From assembly GCA_921293015.1 (NCBI GenBank), contig OV121087.1, positions 39,480,630 to 39,544,629 on the forward strand: DNA of 64,000 nt, in the 5' to 3' direction. Below are positions 1-12,272 of the stretch, piece by piece. The position numbers and the translations under genes were made by a program. The notes beneath the pieces were generated by a model. It was given only the letters and a program-made list of their open reading frames with translations. It made no database searches and was not told where the DNA came from. The stretch comes from Phorcus lineatus (taxonomy: Eukaryota; Mollusca; Gastropoda; Trochida; Trochidae). Every line of letters begins with the position of its first letter. The stretch's first letter is position 1.

Positions 1-127
1 ATTAATCTTAACAAACTCACATGTAGGAATGTTACAAAAAGCACTTAACCTAGTCAGAAAAATATCTTGATTTTTACAATGTTTTCTGCCCTTCTAATCG
101 GACTATTTTTTGTTGTCACTTCTTCAG

Positions 128-3100
128 CATGCGAGGAGCTCAATTTACCATACACAGCATCAAAAGGGGCTTCCACTACTTTTGAGGAAATAGCTACCAC
201 TGCCCCGAATTGCTTGCGCTGGTGTCAGCTTTCTTTGGAAAAGGATCGGTCGATGACATTATCCTATGTGAGACGTGCTGAAGAAGCCGGATACTCCGCC
301 ATTGTTGTGACGGTCGATGTAACCGTGCGTCCAAGAACAATATCGACCTTGAGCAGTTGGGGATATTTTTCACAGAAATTCAGGTATGCACAATAGACCG
401 ATCCATTGAGTCTAGGTCAAACCCAACGGTATATTTCTAACGTAAAGCCTAGCGACTGTTCCTCGTATCTCGAAGAACATATGGCGGGCTGCTGCTTGAA
501 GGAAGGTCGGTCGTGATTATACATTATGAAACGTGTAATGTGCAGTATAGACGGAGACGCTACTATACGTTAGTCTGATGTTAGTGGTTGCTAGGGACGG
601 TTGCCAGGGGGTTGGGTCTTAACGGATCGGTCTATTAAACCTGTAACAAGGTTGAGGAAATGTTTTTGCAGCAAGAAGGGCTTTGCAATATTACCAGTAG
701 ACCCACGTTAAGGTGAAACCAAAAAGGGATAAAAACATTGCTTCGTCAAAGCGTCCAGCAAAAGTAGATTTATTGAGGTGATCTTGTCAATTTGTCAACT
801 GAAAAAACCCCAGTAATTTAAGATGGGAAAATACATGCATTTGGTTTTGCAATTGTGTTGAGTTTTACTGTTCAGTTGATTTACGACTAAACACATGTGT
901 TTCATCACTCAAATACAATTTATTAATAAAATTATGTAGTAGTCAGGTGTTGCAGTATGTTATGGCATCGTTTTGCAATACTGTAATGTCAAAAGAATAC
1001 GATATCAAAATGTTCAAATCAATTGGTTTACAGTGAAAACCGTGTGAACATTGGACCAAGCAACCAGGCCGCGAGGGGTATCACGACCTGGGACTATGTT
1101 ACCTGGCTGAAAGGGGAGACGAAATTACCTGTCGTGCTAAAGGGGATCATGACAGGTGAGGATAAGATGACGACTTAGTGGAACGGTGAAATGTCATACC
1201 AACCTCACGAAGACCCTTTGCAGCACGAAAACGTTGAACCAACATGAAATGGTTAAAAATCAGAGATAAGAAAAAAGCGCAAAATGTGCGGAATATTAAC
1301 ATTGGTCTTCGTGGTAAGCATGTACCTTTAACAGTAATGCGCTGACGCAATTTCATCTTTGTTACAAGATGGATATATCATGAATAAGAGAAATTATCCG
1401 TCCATAGTTTCTTTGTCACGTTTTGTTTTCCATTTGAAGTCTCGGGCCTTCACAGAGCCATTATTACGAAGGTTAACCTTAACTCCCATTCTTTGACATT
1501 GTACTAAGGTTACCATAGTGACTCAGGATCTCCTTAAGGATTTGTGAAAGGATGCCCTGATGTGGTATAAAGAGGCCAGGGCCTCCAAGGTTAACCTTAT
1601 CTATCATATTTCAACTTAAGACCTTTACTGAGGTTGACATCTCCTTTCTCAAGACAACCTAACCTTCACGGTTAACCTTATCTCTCAGATTTCAACCAAA
1701 CACCTTTACTAAAGTTGACATCTCCTTTCACATGAAACTTAATCTCCGATGTTAATCCTATCATTTAGATTTCAACTTAAGACCTTTACTGAGGCTGACA
1801 TCTCCTTTCACATGACAACTTTATCCCAAAGGTTAACCTCGTCTCTCTATTTTCAACTATTTCAACAAATCAATAAATGTTTAGCCGAATAGTGAATGAA
1901 AACAGGAAGAAGTATTTAAGAGAATTGCAAGTTGCGAAGTTACGAATATAATTTCCTCTGCATAGTATGTAAATTGCTTACATTCCACGTGGCGAAGGAG
2001 TAGGCATAAAAACCGAAACGTTGTTTATTTTAACAATGAAGAAACTACCATCCATTGCCTTCACTATTCACGCCAATGCAGAATGCCCTTCCAACACTGG
2101 CAATATTTTCAGGCGAAGACACTCAAGAGGCTGTTTCCACTGGAGCGAGTTTGCTTTTATTACCACGCCTTTTCAAAATGCCCTCTAACAGTTCAACACT
2201 GCTTTATCAATATTTACAGGCGAAGATGCTAGAGAGGCGGCTGTCCGAGGATTTTCAGGTGTCTGGGTTTCTTCTCACGGGGGCCGTGCGCTGGACGGGG
2301 TGCCTGCTTCGGTCGGTGGAGTTGTAGTTTTAATACCCTTTGAGTGCCATCTGCACCCCTATATTTCCCGGAGGCAAATGTTCTCGCGCGAGTCCAAATC
2401 CCTAAAAATTAAGCATTACCCTAATTTCCCCGTGTTAGCTCTCTCGCCTACTGCTGCTAAAGTTGATTGTGATATCAGAAATCTTATGAGGTTGCAATTT
2501 ATCACAAAAATCAAGGGATGGCGACTCTTTCCAAGCAGTAAAATTGATGTTCTGAAACTCATGATTATTGATTATTTCCATAAGTATTTTCACTCATCTT
2601 TCTCGTTACTCGTTACACTTGCATATCCCTCCAACAAAATTGTTCATCATGATTATTTATGATTTCCTTAAGTTTTTTCACTCATCTTTCGCCATTTTTG
2701 GTCAATATGTTAGTCATAAATGTTAGATAAAGTAAACTCTCAATATTTCCATATTCAGCCACTGACAAGTAGGTTTAGGATACGAACTTTTTAAACTGTC
2801 AGGTACCATTCAGAAACACTTTTAACTTTCACGCAGTTGGACGTTCTGTCTGAAGTTGTGGAGGCAGTTGATGGTCGTTGTGAAGTGTACCTCGACAGCG
2901 GTGTCAGAAGCGGATATGACGTCATCAAGGCGCTGGCGTTAGGTGCCAGAGCTGTTTTCATTGGTCAACCAATATTGTGGGGACTCATCTGTAAGGTAAT
3001 CGAAACATGAAAAGCATTCTAACCTTAGCAAAGGCTTTTAGCTTAGCATTAGCTTTGTATTTAATACTAAGTAAAGCTGAATCAAATGATAAACTTGTCT

Positions 3101-4706
3101 CAAAATTTAAGTCCATTTGAGAGACTTTGTGAAAATTTTGACAAGAGGAGGCGATAGGTCTTTTTCAATTTTCAGCTTATCTTTTAAAAATTTTGCTTGA
3201 AATCCTTTTATTCCGCCATGATCCTTTCTTGGTATCTGCAAGTTTCAGGTTGTATGTACACTGAATGTGTATTCTCTGAACATTTCGTCCAAAGATGACA
3301 ATTTGGCTAGCTTCATATCCTGTCATTCCCTTTCATTGTAACTTCAGAAAATTTCGTCCAAAAGGAATCATGGGTCTTAAATTTCAATTTCTAGCTTATC
3401 CTTTTGAGAATAGTGCATGGAATCCTTACATTCAGCCACAATCCTTTCTTGGTATCTTGACGTTTAAAGTTGAATCTACAGTGACTTTGGGATATTTACC
3501 GTTAACCCTGTCGTTATCAAATATTATTCTATGCCACAGGGAGGAGAAGGAGTAAAAAGACTGCTACAAGTTGTTAAAGATGAAGCAGAAAATGCGATGG
3601 CTTTGATAGGTAAGAACTTTATTAAATGGTTATCAAAATTATCAGCTCTCTAAATTGTTCAAGAGAAGATTGGGTGTAGAGGCGGAAGAAAATGTTATTC
3701 GAACCTCAACTTTTTAAAACCAGTTAAAGATAATTTGTGACAAACTGCTGTGTGAATATCAAATTGGCTTCGTGATAGATGCACAGCTGCATATCAAAAG
3801 TTTGTTCACATACCTTTATTTATGTTTCTATGTTTTTATGTTTCTCTACAAAATCCCTTATCAGTTATCAACTGCTTTAAAAATTAGTCATGTTTGTTCC
3901 TTTTGACGAAGTCAATGTTATTGTGCTGATTTTCTTCTCAGAGAGTCGACAATTTTTTTTTTCAATTTAACAAATTCGAAATTTCGAATATGACCCCTTC
4001 TGTCTATTTCAACATGCCAAAATTAAAATGTTTGCACGAGAGACCAGACGATCCCTAAATAAGTTCAAGAATGGCTGTTTCACTCATGGACAATAGGTGA
4101 TTCTTTGTCAGTTTTGCTGAAGTTATTTTATCGACGTCCAAACTAAACCAAAATTACATGATATTTACACTACGATTCAGTGGTAAGTGAATAACTTTCG
4201 GTATTCAGTTGTACTCCAGGGTGATCCTTCTCCCCTTTTCTTGAAAACTATAAAGAGCGATGCATTTGTGAATTTAAGTGCGAAGATGAGTTAATGATAG
4301 TTCGAACCCCAAACATTTACAGTGAACTTTTGATAAACCACACATTTGAGGGTGAGTCATCTCTCTCCCTACCCTTCCGCTCCCTACATACCTTAGAAAA
4401 TAGTGTAATTGCGTTTGGCCATCGAGACTTTAAATAGTAAAGACGATTGAGCATACCGATGAAAGTATCGAAAATTTTTGCAAAGTAGTCATTCATTCTC
4501 TCTAATATGTTGTGTCATTATCTTTAAAACGATTACAATAATGAAACAAAGAAATGTAAATGATTTAGTTGTGTTACTGACTCGTTACTCTTTACACTTG
4601 CATATCCCTCCAACAAAATTGTTTTTCAATCATTACAGGTGCCAAGAACATTTCAGAAATCACACGAAGCCATGTGATTCATGAATCAAAACTGCCCATC
4701 TGCTGA
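128..4706 (+). CDS. FMN-dependent 2-hydroxyacid (glycolate) oxidase-like, 3' six exons
   Basis: Exons 128-383, 1034-1155, 2220-2311, 2837-2995, 3540-3609 and 4639-4706 (TGA stop) join in phase at GT-AG introns and give about 255 residues matching the C-terminal two thirds of the HAO/glycolate oxidase family. That family oxidises 2-hydroxyacids to 2-oxoacids with FMN, usually in peroxisomes. Visible landmarks are APNCLRW, the VTVD strand, the flavin lysine in VVLKGIM, the catalytic histidine and substrate arginine in [10 protein letters not shown], the LDSGVRSG phosphate loop and [14 protein letters not shown]. The N-terminal exons lie left of the window. Oddities: the active-site tyrosine expected in QLYxYKDR is serine (QLSLEKDR), and the usual segment after VTVD with its substrate arginine (PYLGNR) is replaced by unrelated sequence. 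The protein ends SKLPIC and I see no clear SKL-type peroxisomal signal. It could be a diverged paralogue or altered in specificity. The family call is strong; activity is unproven. Confidence 0.88.
384..1033 (+). other. HAO-like intron
   Basis: Intron between two confident exons, with donor GTATGC and acceptor TTTACAG. The junction splits a codon (AG|T, Ser) and joins YFSQKF to ENRVNIG. I see no other gene in it. Confidence 0.7.
1576..1855 (+). repeat. Intronic minisatellite, about 80-90 bp unit
   Basis: Three to four diverged direct copies of a unit containing GGTTAACCTTATCTC, ATTTCAACTTAAGACC and TTGACATCTCCTTTCAC lie in the HAO-like intron. A looser copy starts near 1470. It has no coding content. 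Confidence 0.75.
2071..2219 (+). repeat. Duplicated acceptor and exon start upstream of HAO-like exon 2220-2311
   Basis: About 107 bp upstream of the real exon there is a diverged copy of its polypyrimidine tract, AG (2111-2112) and first codons. It reads [13 protein letters not shown] where the real exon reads [14 protein letters not shown]. The copy loses similarity before the catalytic histidine. It has its own plausible acceptor (TATTTTCAG) but no evident donor of its own. Confidence 0.7.
3129..3487 (+). repeat. Diverged tandem duplication in HAO-like intron
   Basis: Segments 3129-3265 and 3347-3487 share AATTTCAATTT..AGCTTATC, GGAATCCTT and AATCCTTTCTTGGTATCT in the same order. This is an old direct duplication of about 140 bp at a spacing of about 215 bp. 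Confidence 0.65.
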
Positions 4707-4842
4707 AGAAAACTCGAATCTCACGACGAGTGGTCAGAATTAGGCCCAATTAAATCAGTTGTTGACTTCACAGTGTTTAACTTCTCTACATAACTCTCGA
4801 TATCAAACACAAATGGTGGAGGTTGCAAACAATTCATTTGAT

Positions 4843-4936
4843 TTTCATTGAAATCAGCTTTAAGAATATCACTTGAACATCACTCGAACCCGAGTGATGA
4901 GGTTCGAGTGATGATTTCCATCTGATTTCAATGAAA
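4843..4936 (+). repeat. Long imperfect hairpin in the 3' UTR of the HAO-like gene
   Basis: Outer arms TTTCATTGAAATCAG (4843-4857) and CTGATTTCAATGAAA (4922-4936) are exact reverse complements. Inner arms CATCACTCGAACC and GGTTCGAGTGATG are also exact and flank a 10-base loop. The hairpin sits between the stop codon (4704-4706) and the first AATAAA (5081), so it would fold in the transcript. Confidence 0.8.
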
Positions 4937-5080
4937 GGGACAGTTCTTAACGGCAAACCAACAAGTCGGTTCTTCAATTGTCTCCTATCGATTCAGCACT
5001 ATGACAAGACTGTCACAGCAATGACACATTAACACTGACATCAGCTCTATTTTTACAGAATGCCCGAGGGTAATAGACTT

Positions 5081-5086
5081 AATAAA
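5081..5086 (+). terminator. Candidate polyadenylation signal, HAO-like gene
   Basis: AATAAA lies 375 bp after the stop codon. It is the first canonical hexamer I see on this strand; use is inferred. Confidence 0.5.
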
Positions 5087-5099
5087 AAACAAGTTTCAC

Positions 5100-6130
5100 G
5101 TGTCTTGACTTGCCGCATATCCTCTGGAAAGAGAAGAATTTTGGGGAAATAGGTTGCATTTGAGAGATAATTCCCGGTTACCTCGATTTGAAGAATAACA
5201 AGATCCGATGCATATTCGGCTCTAGAGTTTCCAAGAACTTTGAGCTGTTTGAAGACGTCATTGTAAAATCATAGAATTGAAAATTATATGTTCAAGTAAT
5301 CATTTCCTTTTTAAAATTCCAATATTTAGTTTCAAATCAAAATTGAGTGCGAATACCATATGATTACTTGGATGTTGTAGATCGTGCATAGAAACAAGAG
5401 TTTTATTTATTCTAGCTAGTGCGTAAGGTAATTTGGTTTCAGTCTCGAGGTACAATCAAGTTTTTTGTTGTAGAGAACCTTGGAGTATTCTACATTGAAC
5501 TTTTTATGTCATGCATCTGTCCTTGTGACACACACTTTTTATAAAGTATACAATTGATCCTAATTGTTTTAAATAATACCACGGTTACAAGGAATGCCAT
5601 GTTTAAGTCTTCCAAGATATGAAACATTCTAAAAGTCAATTGTGCCCTATAAACAATAGCGAATCAGAAAATTATTCACAAAAAGTTATCATTTATCTCA
5701 AATTGATAAACCTTTGTTTAGGAAAAAAGGTATTCTACAGGGGTTTTTAATTCCATGAAACCTCCTCCCCCCTCCTTTCTGGGGTAGAAACACCTAAACC
5801 TGATTTGCACTTAGCGACGTTGAATCAATTGGACTTTTTAACTATTAATCAACTATATCTTTCATATTTCAATAATTTGGTTGGTATAAAAACAAGCAAT
5901 TATTTTGTCGTTCAAATGTAAGTCAAATCAAAAGTTGAAACCAGTATATTCATATTCACGATTTTCTATTGAAAGTTTTTCAATATTGATAAAGCATGAA
6001 CTTTTCGAAACGTGTTCCTGGTTTAATTAGTACTTCCAGAAGTACTATACATTGTATTTTAATCAAGAAATTCAGTACTTCCGGGTTAAAAACGGTGTCA
6101 TCCTTGTTTGAAATTCGTTGCGGGACGTGT
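5100..6130. other. Intergenic, no gene seen
   Basis: AT-rich sequence between the HAO-like gene and STMC6 paralogue A. The only local feature is a pyrimidine/purine patch near 5760. I see no coding exon or intact mobile element. Confidence 0.6.
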
Positions 6131-6134
6131 AGGA

Positions 6135-6191
6135 GTCACGTGACAGCGGTAAGACGATATGTCAGAGGTCAGATCACTAGGTCAAAGTTCA
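6135..6191 (+). promoter_or_regulatory. E-box plus DR1 promoter module, paralogue A
   Basis: A perfect palindromic E-box GTCACGTGAC (6135-6144; the CLEAR/M-box type bound by MiT/TFE and USF factors) is followed by AGGTCAAAGTTCA (6179-6191), a direct repeat of nuclear-receptor half-sites with one spacer (DR1). An extra AGGTCA lies at 6166. The module ends 12 bp before the ATG. Motif identity is seen; factor binding is inferred. The same pair recurs in paralogue B. Confidence 0.6.
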
Positions 6192-6203
6192 CCGATCATC
6201 AAC

Positions 6204-8957
6204 ATGAAGTCAACAGGATTGTTTCTCGGTTGCCTTTCTATATTGATAAAAGGTAAATATTGCCTAACATTTCACAAATATTAAAACTACATTGATTAAT
6301 CATCGTTATTACATGTATAGTGTTCTTATCTATAAATATATATAATCATTACTCAGGTATCACGACAGGTGCTATCAAAATCAAGTAAGCATATTAAATA
6401 TCATTATGATATGATGTGATATGATTTGTTTAGTTCATTATCTAGTGAATGTCGATACATTATACATTTAAGTAGTGTCAATGCTTACAAAAGTGTCGTG
6501 TATATCAAAGCGAATCTGATATGAAGTGATATGATTTGGTTTCATTATCTATTCGATACACTTTATATGTTAATCGGATTGACGCTTGGGAGAAAGCCCG
6601 AAGAGCCATTGTTTATGCACATTTCAGTGAAACCTGCGATTTATTTGATGGAATGCATTTAGATTAAATGAAGCATGGAAAGCTGAAAACCTTACTGCTT
6701 GAGAACAGTTCTCAACGGCTGACGATATTGACGGGATTCGAACCCTTACCTAATGGTTTAAAGCCCAATCGCTACCGACAAAACTTAACAGAAAATTTTG
6801 GATAAATAAATCTTAGTGAACACGTGTCAGTTCTTTTCTAAAATGTATAAAACCTGGCACGACGTTTTGTTGTCAAGCAATTTACTCACGCGTATGCGAG
6901 TCGTCTTCAATGAATCCTTAAGAGGTTTTCTTCATTGAGGAGGGCATGAGGTTTTTCTAATGTTAATTCATAGATGTTAAATGGCCGTTATAAGACCAAC
7001 AGACATATTTTGCTCGATTGTCGTCAAAATGAAAAATTAAATTCACATTGTTGTAAATGAGGTACTTATTAATATATAGTTTGCGTATACTTATCACTCT
7101 GTCGTTGGACCTTGCAGTAGTCTTGCTGTCATAGCAACGCCTGTTGTTTCATAGCTTATTCTCTTCTGACTGGAGGAAGATAAGTTAGATACTCTAGGGA
7201 TGTGGTGCCAGTGGCGCCATGGACTGAAAGAGTACTAGAATCTTACAGTTATCTTGATCCAAATGTAACAATGTCACAAGTAAAACATGCTCTTCTGTTT
7301 CAGGGACAACGGCTGTTAGATGTGCAAATGCTGTTATTCCCTTCGACTGTTTGTTTGGTTGTTGTCAAGACGATGTGTTAGTTTACTGCTGTGTAAGTAA
7401 TGGGTAAGTTACCGTGTTATTAACAACAACCCTAAGTTATAAGGTAAGTCATGCACATGACATTTCAAGCAAAACTTTGACACAAACTAAATATCATGAA
7501 GGAATATAAGAAACCAGTGTAAACAGATTGCATCTTAAAGACGTTTTAAAAAATGTACCAATGAGATGTATTATATTGTATTATATTCTACCTAGAAGAT
7601 TTGAAATAATGTAAACTATTAAATTAAAAGAAATTGGAACCATATCTATATTTAGCTCCTACATTTCCCTTATTGCCTGTTAAGAATATGTCTCGTATCT
7701 TCTTTGTATTACCAGCAAATGAGATAACTAAAAAATCGAGCAAAAATGACAGTGCCCGGATAAGAGGCCGGATAATCTCTCAAATTGCTATAACAGAATG
7801 GGTAACCAGTCGATATAAGTACAATTACGAATCAAGAAATTGTAGGAGCTTCGTGAACACATATAAGCTGACGTTGCAGAATGTTAATCAACACGTCACT
7901 AATCCATCTCTCTTTACCAGAGGAGGAATCGCGCTGATCGTTACCGGCCTTGTCGTAGTCGCCGTGACGGTCCTTCTGTGTTTGCGGGTGTGCAGGGGTC
8001 AGTCAGGCCGGACAAGACTGAGATCTTCAGCTGTGTCCAGTAGGAATAACAGACTAACGCCAAACACTGGTCAGTCTCGACCAGGGGCATGTTCCATAAA
8101 ACACTTAAAATTGATTGTTAGGCTACAATCAATTGAAACTAATGTTAAATGTTAAATTTTAAAATAATTTTTCGAAAGGCTTAAGGCATGAAACAGGGTG
8201 CCGCGCCCGTCCGTCAGTAAACACTTCTATATTTCGACTTCTTTTCCAGAACCATGGAATAAAGAATCTGAAATCTCGTGTACAGACCCTTGACTAAGGA
8301 GAATTTAGTTTACAGATTCGTTGACCCTGTGACTCACAAGAACCAAAACATGAAATTTATGTTTTCATCTTCATCTAAAGAAACTTGAGGCCTAGAAAGC
8401 TGAAAGTTTGTTTACAGACACCTTAGCTGATTAGGTTACCCTGTAACTAGCGCTAAAGAGGCCACACCCTAAAACATTTTCATCCTCAATTAAAAGCAAA
8501 GAAGCCAAGAAACCTTGTGTTCAGACTCTGATGAGGATTATAAAAATAAATCGGTGATCAAATGGCCGCCCTGTTACCTTTGAATACTAAATTAAAGATA
8601 GCTTGATGAACTACAGACCCAATGGTTCTATGTTTCTCTTTGTGTTATCATCAAAGTAGAAACTCTCTTGTTTTTCATATGTTGTTACTTTTACTCAGCC
8701 TGCCGAAATGTTAAGCCGAATTTTAATCTAGAAACTCATTTTACTTTCACTTAAGATTTGTAAAGCATGCTTTTTCTTTGGAAATAAGGTAAAACGTTAC
8801 CATCATTTCTTTAATCATCATTATATATTGAACTTCTTTTTCAGGATACGGAAATAACATCAGTTTTATTGCTTACCCTGGACCCCAACAGAGTTCTGCT
8901 TATAACGATCCACCGCCTTCCTACAGCGAATGCGTTAAGACGAGGCCTTCTTCCTAA
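6204..8957 (+). CDS. Shisa-like/STMC6 single-pass membrane protein, paralogue A
   Basis: Exons 6204-6252, 7304-7403, 7921-8069 and 8845-8957 (TAA) join in phase to 136 residues. Exon 1 is a signal peptide (starts MKSTGLFLGCL). Exon 2 is a compact ectodomain with six cysteines at 23, 32, 36, 37, 45 and 46 (C-x8-C-x3-CC-x7-CC, ending VYCC). Exon 3 has a hydrophobic span at about 53-72 followed by basic residues. Exon 4 is a Pro/Tyr-rich cytosolic tail with a PPSY motif (123-126) able to bind WW domains. This is the architecture of Shisa, CYYR1 and WBP1/VOPP1-type adaptors, which recruit WW-domain proteins such as Nedd4 ligases and act in endosomes, lysosomes or ER. The protein is shorter than most vertebrate members. 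The start was chosen because it opens the signal peptide and matches paralogue B's exon phase. The exact subfamily is uncertain. Confidence 0.82.
6581..6781 (-). mobile_element. tRNA-derived SINE, minus strand
   Basis: On the minus strand this has a tRNA-like head ending in the B-box GGTTCGAATCCC, then a body with GAGAACTGTTCT and CAGTAAGGTTTTC, shared with the copy at 38,390. It lies in intron 1 of paralogue A. The head looks tRNA-related but has a body instead of a tRNA 3' arm. Confidence 0.6.
8210..8600 (+). repeat. Diverged tandem repeat, about 150 bp unit
   Basis: Repeated blocks of GGCCTAGAAAGCTGAAA, GTGTACAGAC and TTGGTAACCCTGT with CCACACCCTAAAACA lie in intron 3 of paralogue A. The same unit recurs at 63,560-64,000. 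Confidence 0.65.
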
Positions 8958-8978
8958 ATTTAGACTCAGTCATTAGTC

Positions 8979-9877
8979 CAATCTCATTGAAATGAAATCT
9001 AAATGTTCCACTACATTACGCATGTAGATCTCACCAGGCTCCGTAACGTGAGCCGTCAGGTTTGCCTCTGACATAATTCAAATCAGCCAATCAGCGAGGT
9101 CGCCCCGTAATCTATGGTGCTGGCGAGTTGCATTTAGCTTGTACGATTTTCAGATCTCGGAAACCAAAACCTTCCGAATGTTTTCCGAATGTCGAATTGC
9201 CTAAATACCCGAATTAATGTATTTTATGTATATTACATTTACCATAGCTCGGTTTGGTGGACAAACAAGTCAAATCGAATACATGAAGTTATCTTTCGCA
9301 AAGCAAAATCTGCATTCCTCAACGTTATCCTTCAGTAGACGGTATCAATCCAAATGCTTATTCCTGGAAGAGTTACGTTGAATAAACGTTTCGTCTTTCA
9401 GTTTGTAGTAATCGTTTAATGATTTTAAATTTCGTGAAAGAAATAAACCATAAACATGCTGGGAAACAAAAACAATCAAAACGTGTACAAACACCAATAC
9501 TAGGTATTCTTGATAGTTATATATTATGCGCGTACATATGCTAATGAGATTGACCCTTGTTTCGTCCGAGATTTTATAATTTAATCTGCTGGGTTGAAGT
9601 GGAATTACGGACATGTGCAAATAACATTAAATTGCTCCGTGTTAAATCTGATATTTATAAGAGTTTAACTTCTAGTAACGACATTATTTGCAGGCTCCAT
9701 AAACGCTATCAAGAGACGCGCATTGTGATTGCTTGATGGTGTCTACGGCAAGCCAATGAGATATCGAGGTCAAACTGAAGCAAAGGTTAACCTGACGGCT
9801 TGAGTAAGGGAGCCTAGTGAGATCTATAATCTGCGTAACGTAGTGCAGCAGTGGTAGATTTCATTTTAATGGGATTG
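8979..9877. mobile_element. MULE-like non-autonomous DNA transposon, copy 1
   Basis: An 899-bp element has inverted termini of about 70 bp: it opens CAATCTCATTGAAATGAAAT and closes with the near reverse complement. It is flanked by a perfect 9-bp duplication TCATTAGTC (8970-8978 and 9878-9886). Long inverted ends with a 9-bp target duplication fit Mutator-like elements. No transposase is visible. It lies 21 bp after the stop codon of paralogue A, so it may be in that gene's 3' UTR. A second copy is at 56,827. Confidence 0.88.
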
Positions 9878-11474
9878 TCATTAGTCTGTCGGCCAGTCCC
9901 TGAAATACGGTAGAAGCCTAAGCAAGTCTATAAAAGACTTGAGAGCTTGATTTCAGACTGAAAATGAAGAACTTTCGGTCTCCTTTTCATTTTATTTAAT
10001 ATTTTAATTTTACGATTAACTGATGCAATTTTCATTAAAGAGTATAATTGATAGGCTTCTCATATACTATGGCAAATGAATTATTTCGTTTTGAAAAAGA
10101 ATTATTTTCATTTAAAATCTAATTAAATTTAATTTAGGACTGTACTCAATTTGGATAACGAAAAGAAAAAAAATATTTTTCTTTGAGACACAGCGTTTTT
10201 AATTATATGATAAAAATTTGAAAATGAACGTTCAGCTCATGATTGAAACCTCGATAGACAAAATGATGAGTTTTTGAAAAGAAAATCGCATTTCAAGGAA
10301 AACCATTTTGAATGCAATAACACATTGAATAAATTGTAATTGTTCACTTTTGAGCTTGATTTTTAACAGTAATGCTAATGTTTAAAATAGATGTAAGACT
10401 TTAAACAAATTGTCAGTTTGGTTTTAAGGTTAAAGGTACAACATTGATTGTTTGTTACGAATTATCCCATGTTAATAATAAACTTTATACAGTTAATATA
10501 TTGTTATAATACTCTATATTTTCAATTCATGATGATTCCCCCATTTGTCAACGTTTAAAGAATAATTTCTTCAATCAACAACTTCTTTATTTGTATATTT
10601 TTAATTAAAAAGATAAATATCTACCTATACATTGTATGTTTTGCTTCTGTTGTCATGACGTCTCTGGCACTTAGACCTCTACAAACTCGATTGACTAATG
10701 ACTTTTTGTACATATAGATTATTATCCGTTATGTGGTTAATAAAAACGACTATAGTAAAAATTCAATTATTACCCCTTTGAATTTTCTGAACATAGAAAG
10801 AAGCTCTTGCGACCGATTTCCTATAACATTACTTTGAAAGAAAAATGACAGACACATTCAACGCTACTGCAAAATTGAAGGGGTGCATTATAAAGTGGCA
10901 AATGTTCTATATGAAAATCATAGGAATGTTCAATTCTAGCATTCACCCCTTCAACTGTTAGTGCGAAAATGACCAAATCAACGTGTGAAGATAAGAAGAA
11001 AAGCATTGTTCAAAATTTCTAACAAAGATCATGAAATCGCTTCAACTTCTATCATGATTATAATGTATATGCGTCAGAACGTGCGAGCAATGAAGCTGCT
11101 TTCAGACTGTCGTGGAGAGGAAAACATCGTGAGAGAATGAGGTCAAATCCCGCTAGAGTCATTTTATAAAAACCTTTATTTCCACGGAACACGGCCAAAT
11201 ATCCGGACTTAGAATGTCCTTGAAGTCATTCATGTACATTAACATGATACCTTCTCATGAATGACACTGATTAAGGATGATTGTTCAGAGGGTACTAACT
11301 TCCGCCCACCTGTCCCTCCTTTTTGGATGTTTGAAAAATTTACCCGTTACTTGGAAAAGACCTTTTGTTGAGAAGCCTCAACTGGTCATGCCATCAGTTG
11401 TGATATTTCACGGAATTGGAGAGAGCTTTATCCTTGAGACCATCAGAAACAAACGCAGAGGAAAACAAATAATT

Positions 11475-11808
11475 TAAAGACGGAGAAAATGCTATTAGTT
11501 TTTGACACCTTTTGCAAGTCGTCTAACTTGCATGGATGACGATTCCATTCCAAAAAGCAGTACACCAACTTTATGTACATTCCTTTGAGACAAAAGTCGA
11601 GAAGAACAAAGAATTTAAAAGAAAGAAAGTAAAGGCGTAGAAAATGTTAATAGTTTTGACACCTTAAGGCTTTACAACTCGATATTCTTCATTACATGTG
11701 GCGCTCCATGTCAATATAATCTTGCTATTTTACACATTCAACTCGACCAATTTTCATGGACGACGATTCCACTAAAAAGCAGTACACCAACTTTATGTAC
11801 ATTCCTGT
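11475..11808 (+). repeat. Diverged direct duplication
   Basis: Two blocks (about 11,475-11,584 and 11,632-11,808) share TAGTTTTTGACACCTT at the start and GCAGTACACCAACTTTATGT at the end. The second carries an internal insertion. Confidence 0.65.
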
Positions 11809-12116
11809 GTGTTATGTGTGTGTTACACGATTGTCATGGGACATACCGAAAGGTTATAGACAGTTCGCGTAGATGTTCAAGATTATTCAAGACATTAGAA
11901 CATAAATTTTAAAAGGAATGGTTGTTTTCTAAATATTTCTACTTATTTAGTGAAAATAGCTCGCTACGGTCATAACTGTTTGCGTATTGAATATTTTCTT
12001 CATCGAATACACTTAAATGTATCCGTTTACATAAGTTAATTTTTATGCATTGAAGGAAAATTTCGTCTTAAAATCAACTTCGCTATCTTCTTCTATAAAT
12101 CTCACTCCTATGCCCC

Positions 12117-12178
12117 TCTGTCTCTCTGTGTGTCTGTCTCTGTCTCTGTCTCTGTCTCTGTCTCTCTCTGTCTGTCTC

Positions 12179-12268
<90 letters not shown>
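12117..12268 (+). repeat. TC/GTCT microsatellite
   Basis: Pure pyrimidine-rich tract: TCTG and GTCT blocks grade into a long (TC)n run, all within about 150 bp. Reading frames through it are artefacts. Confidence 0.95.

Positions 12269-12272
<4 letters not shown>

Noticed and set aside
2300..2662. 120-residue frame following the HAO-like exon
   Set aside because: It starts inside the exon at GVPAS and then reads intron; the family continues at 2837 ([11 protein letters not shown]).
6735..6781. Possible tRNA gene on the minus strand (GGTTCGAATCCC)
   Set aside because: A SINE body directly follows the B-box instead of an acceptor arm, and the same head recurs at 38,411.
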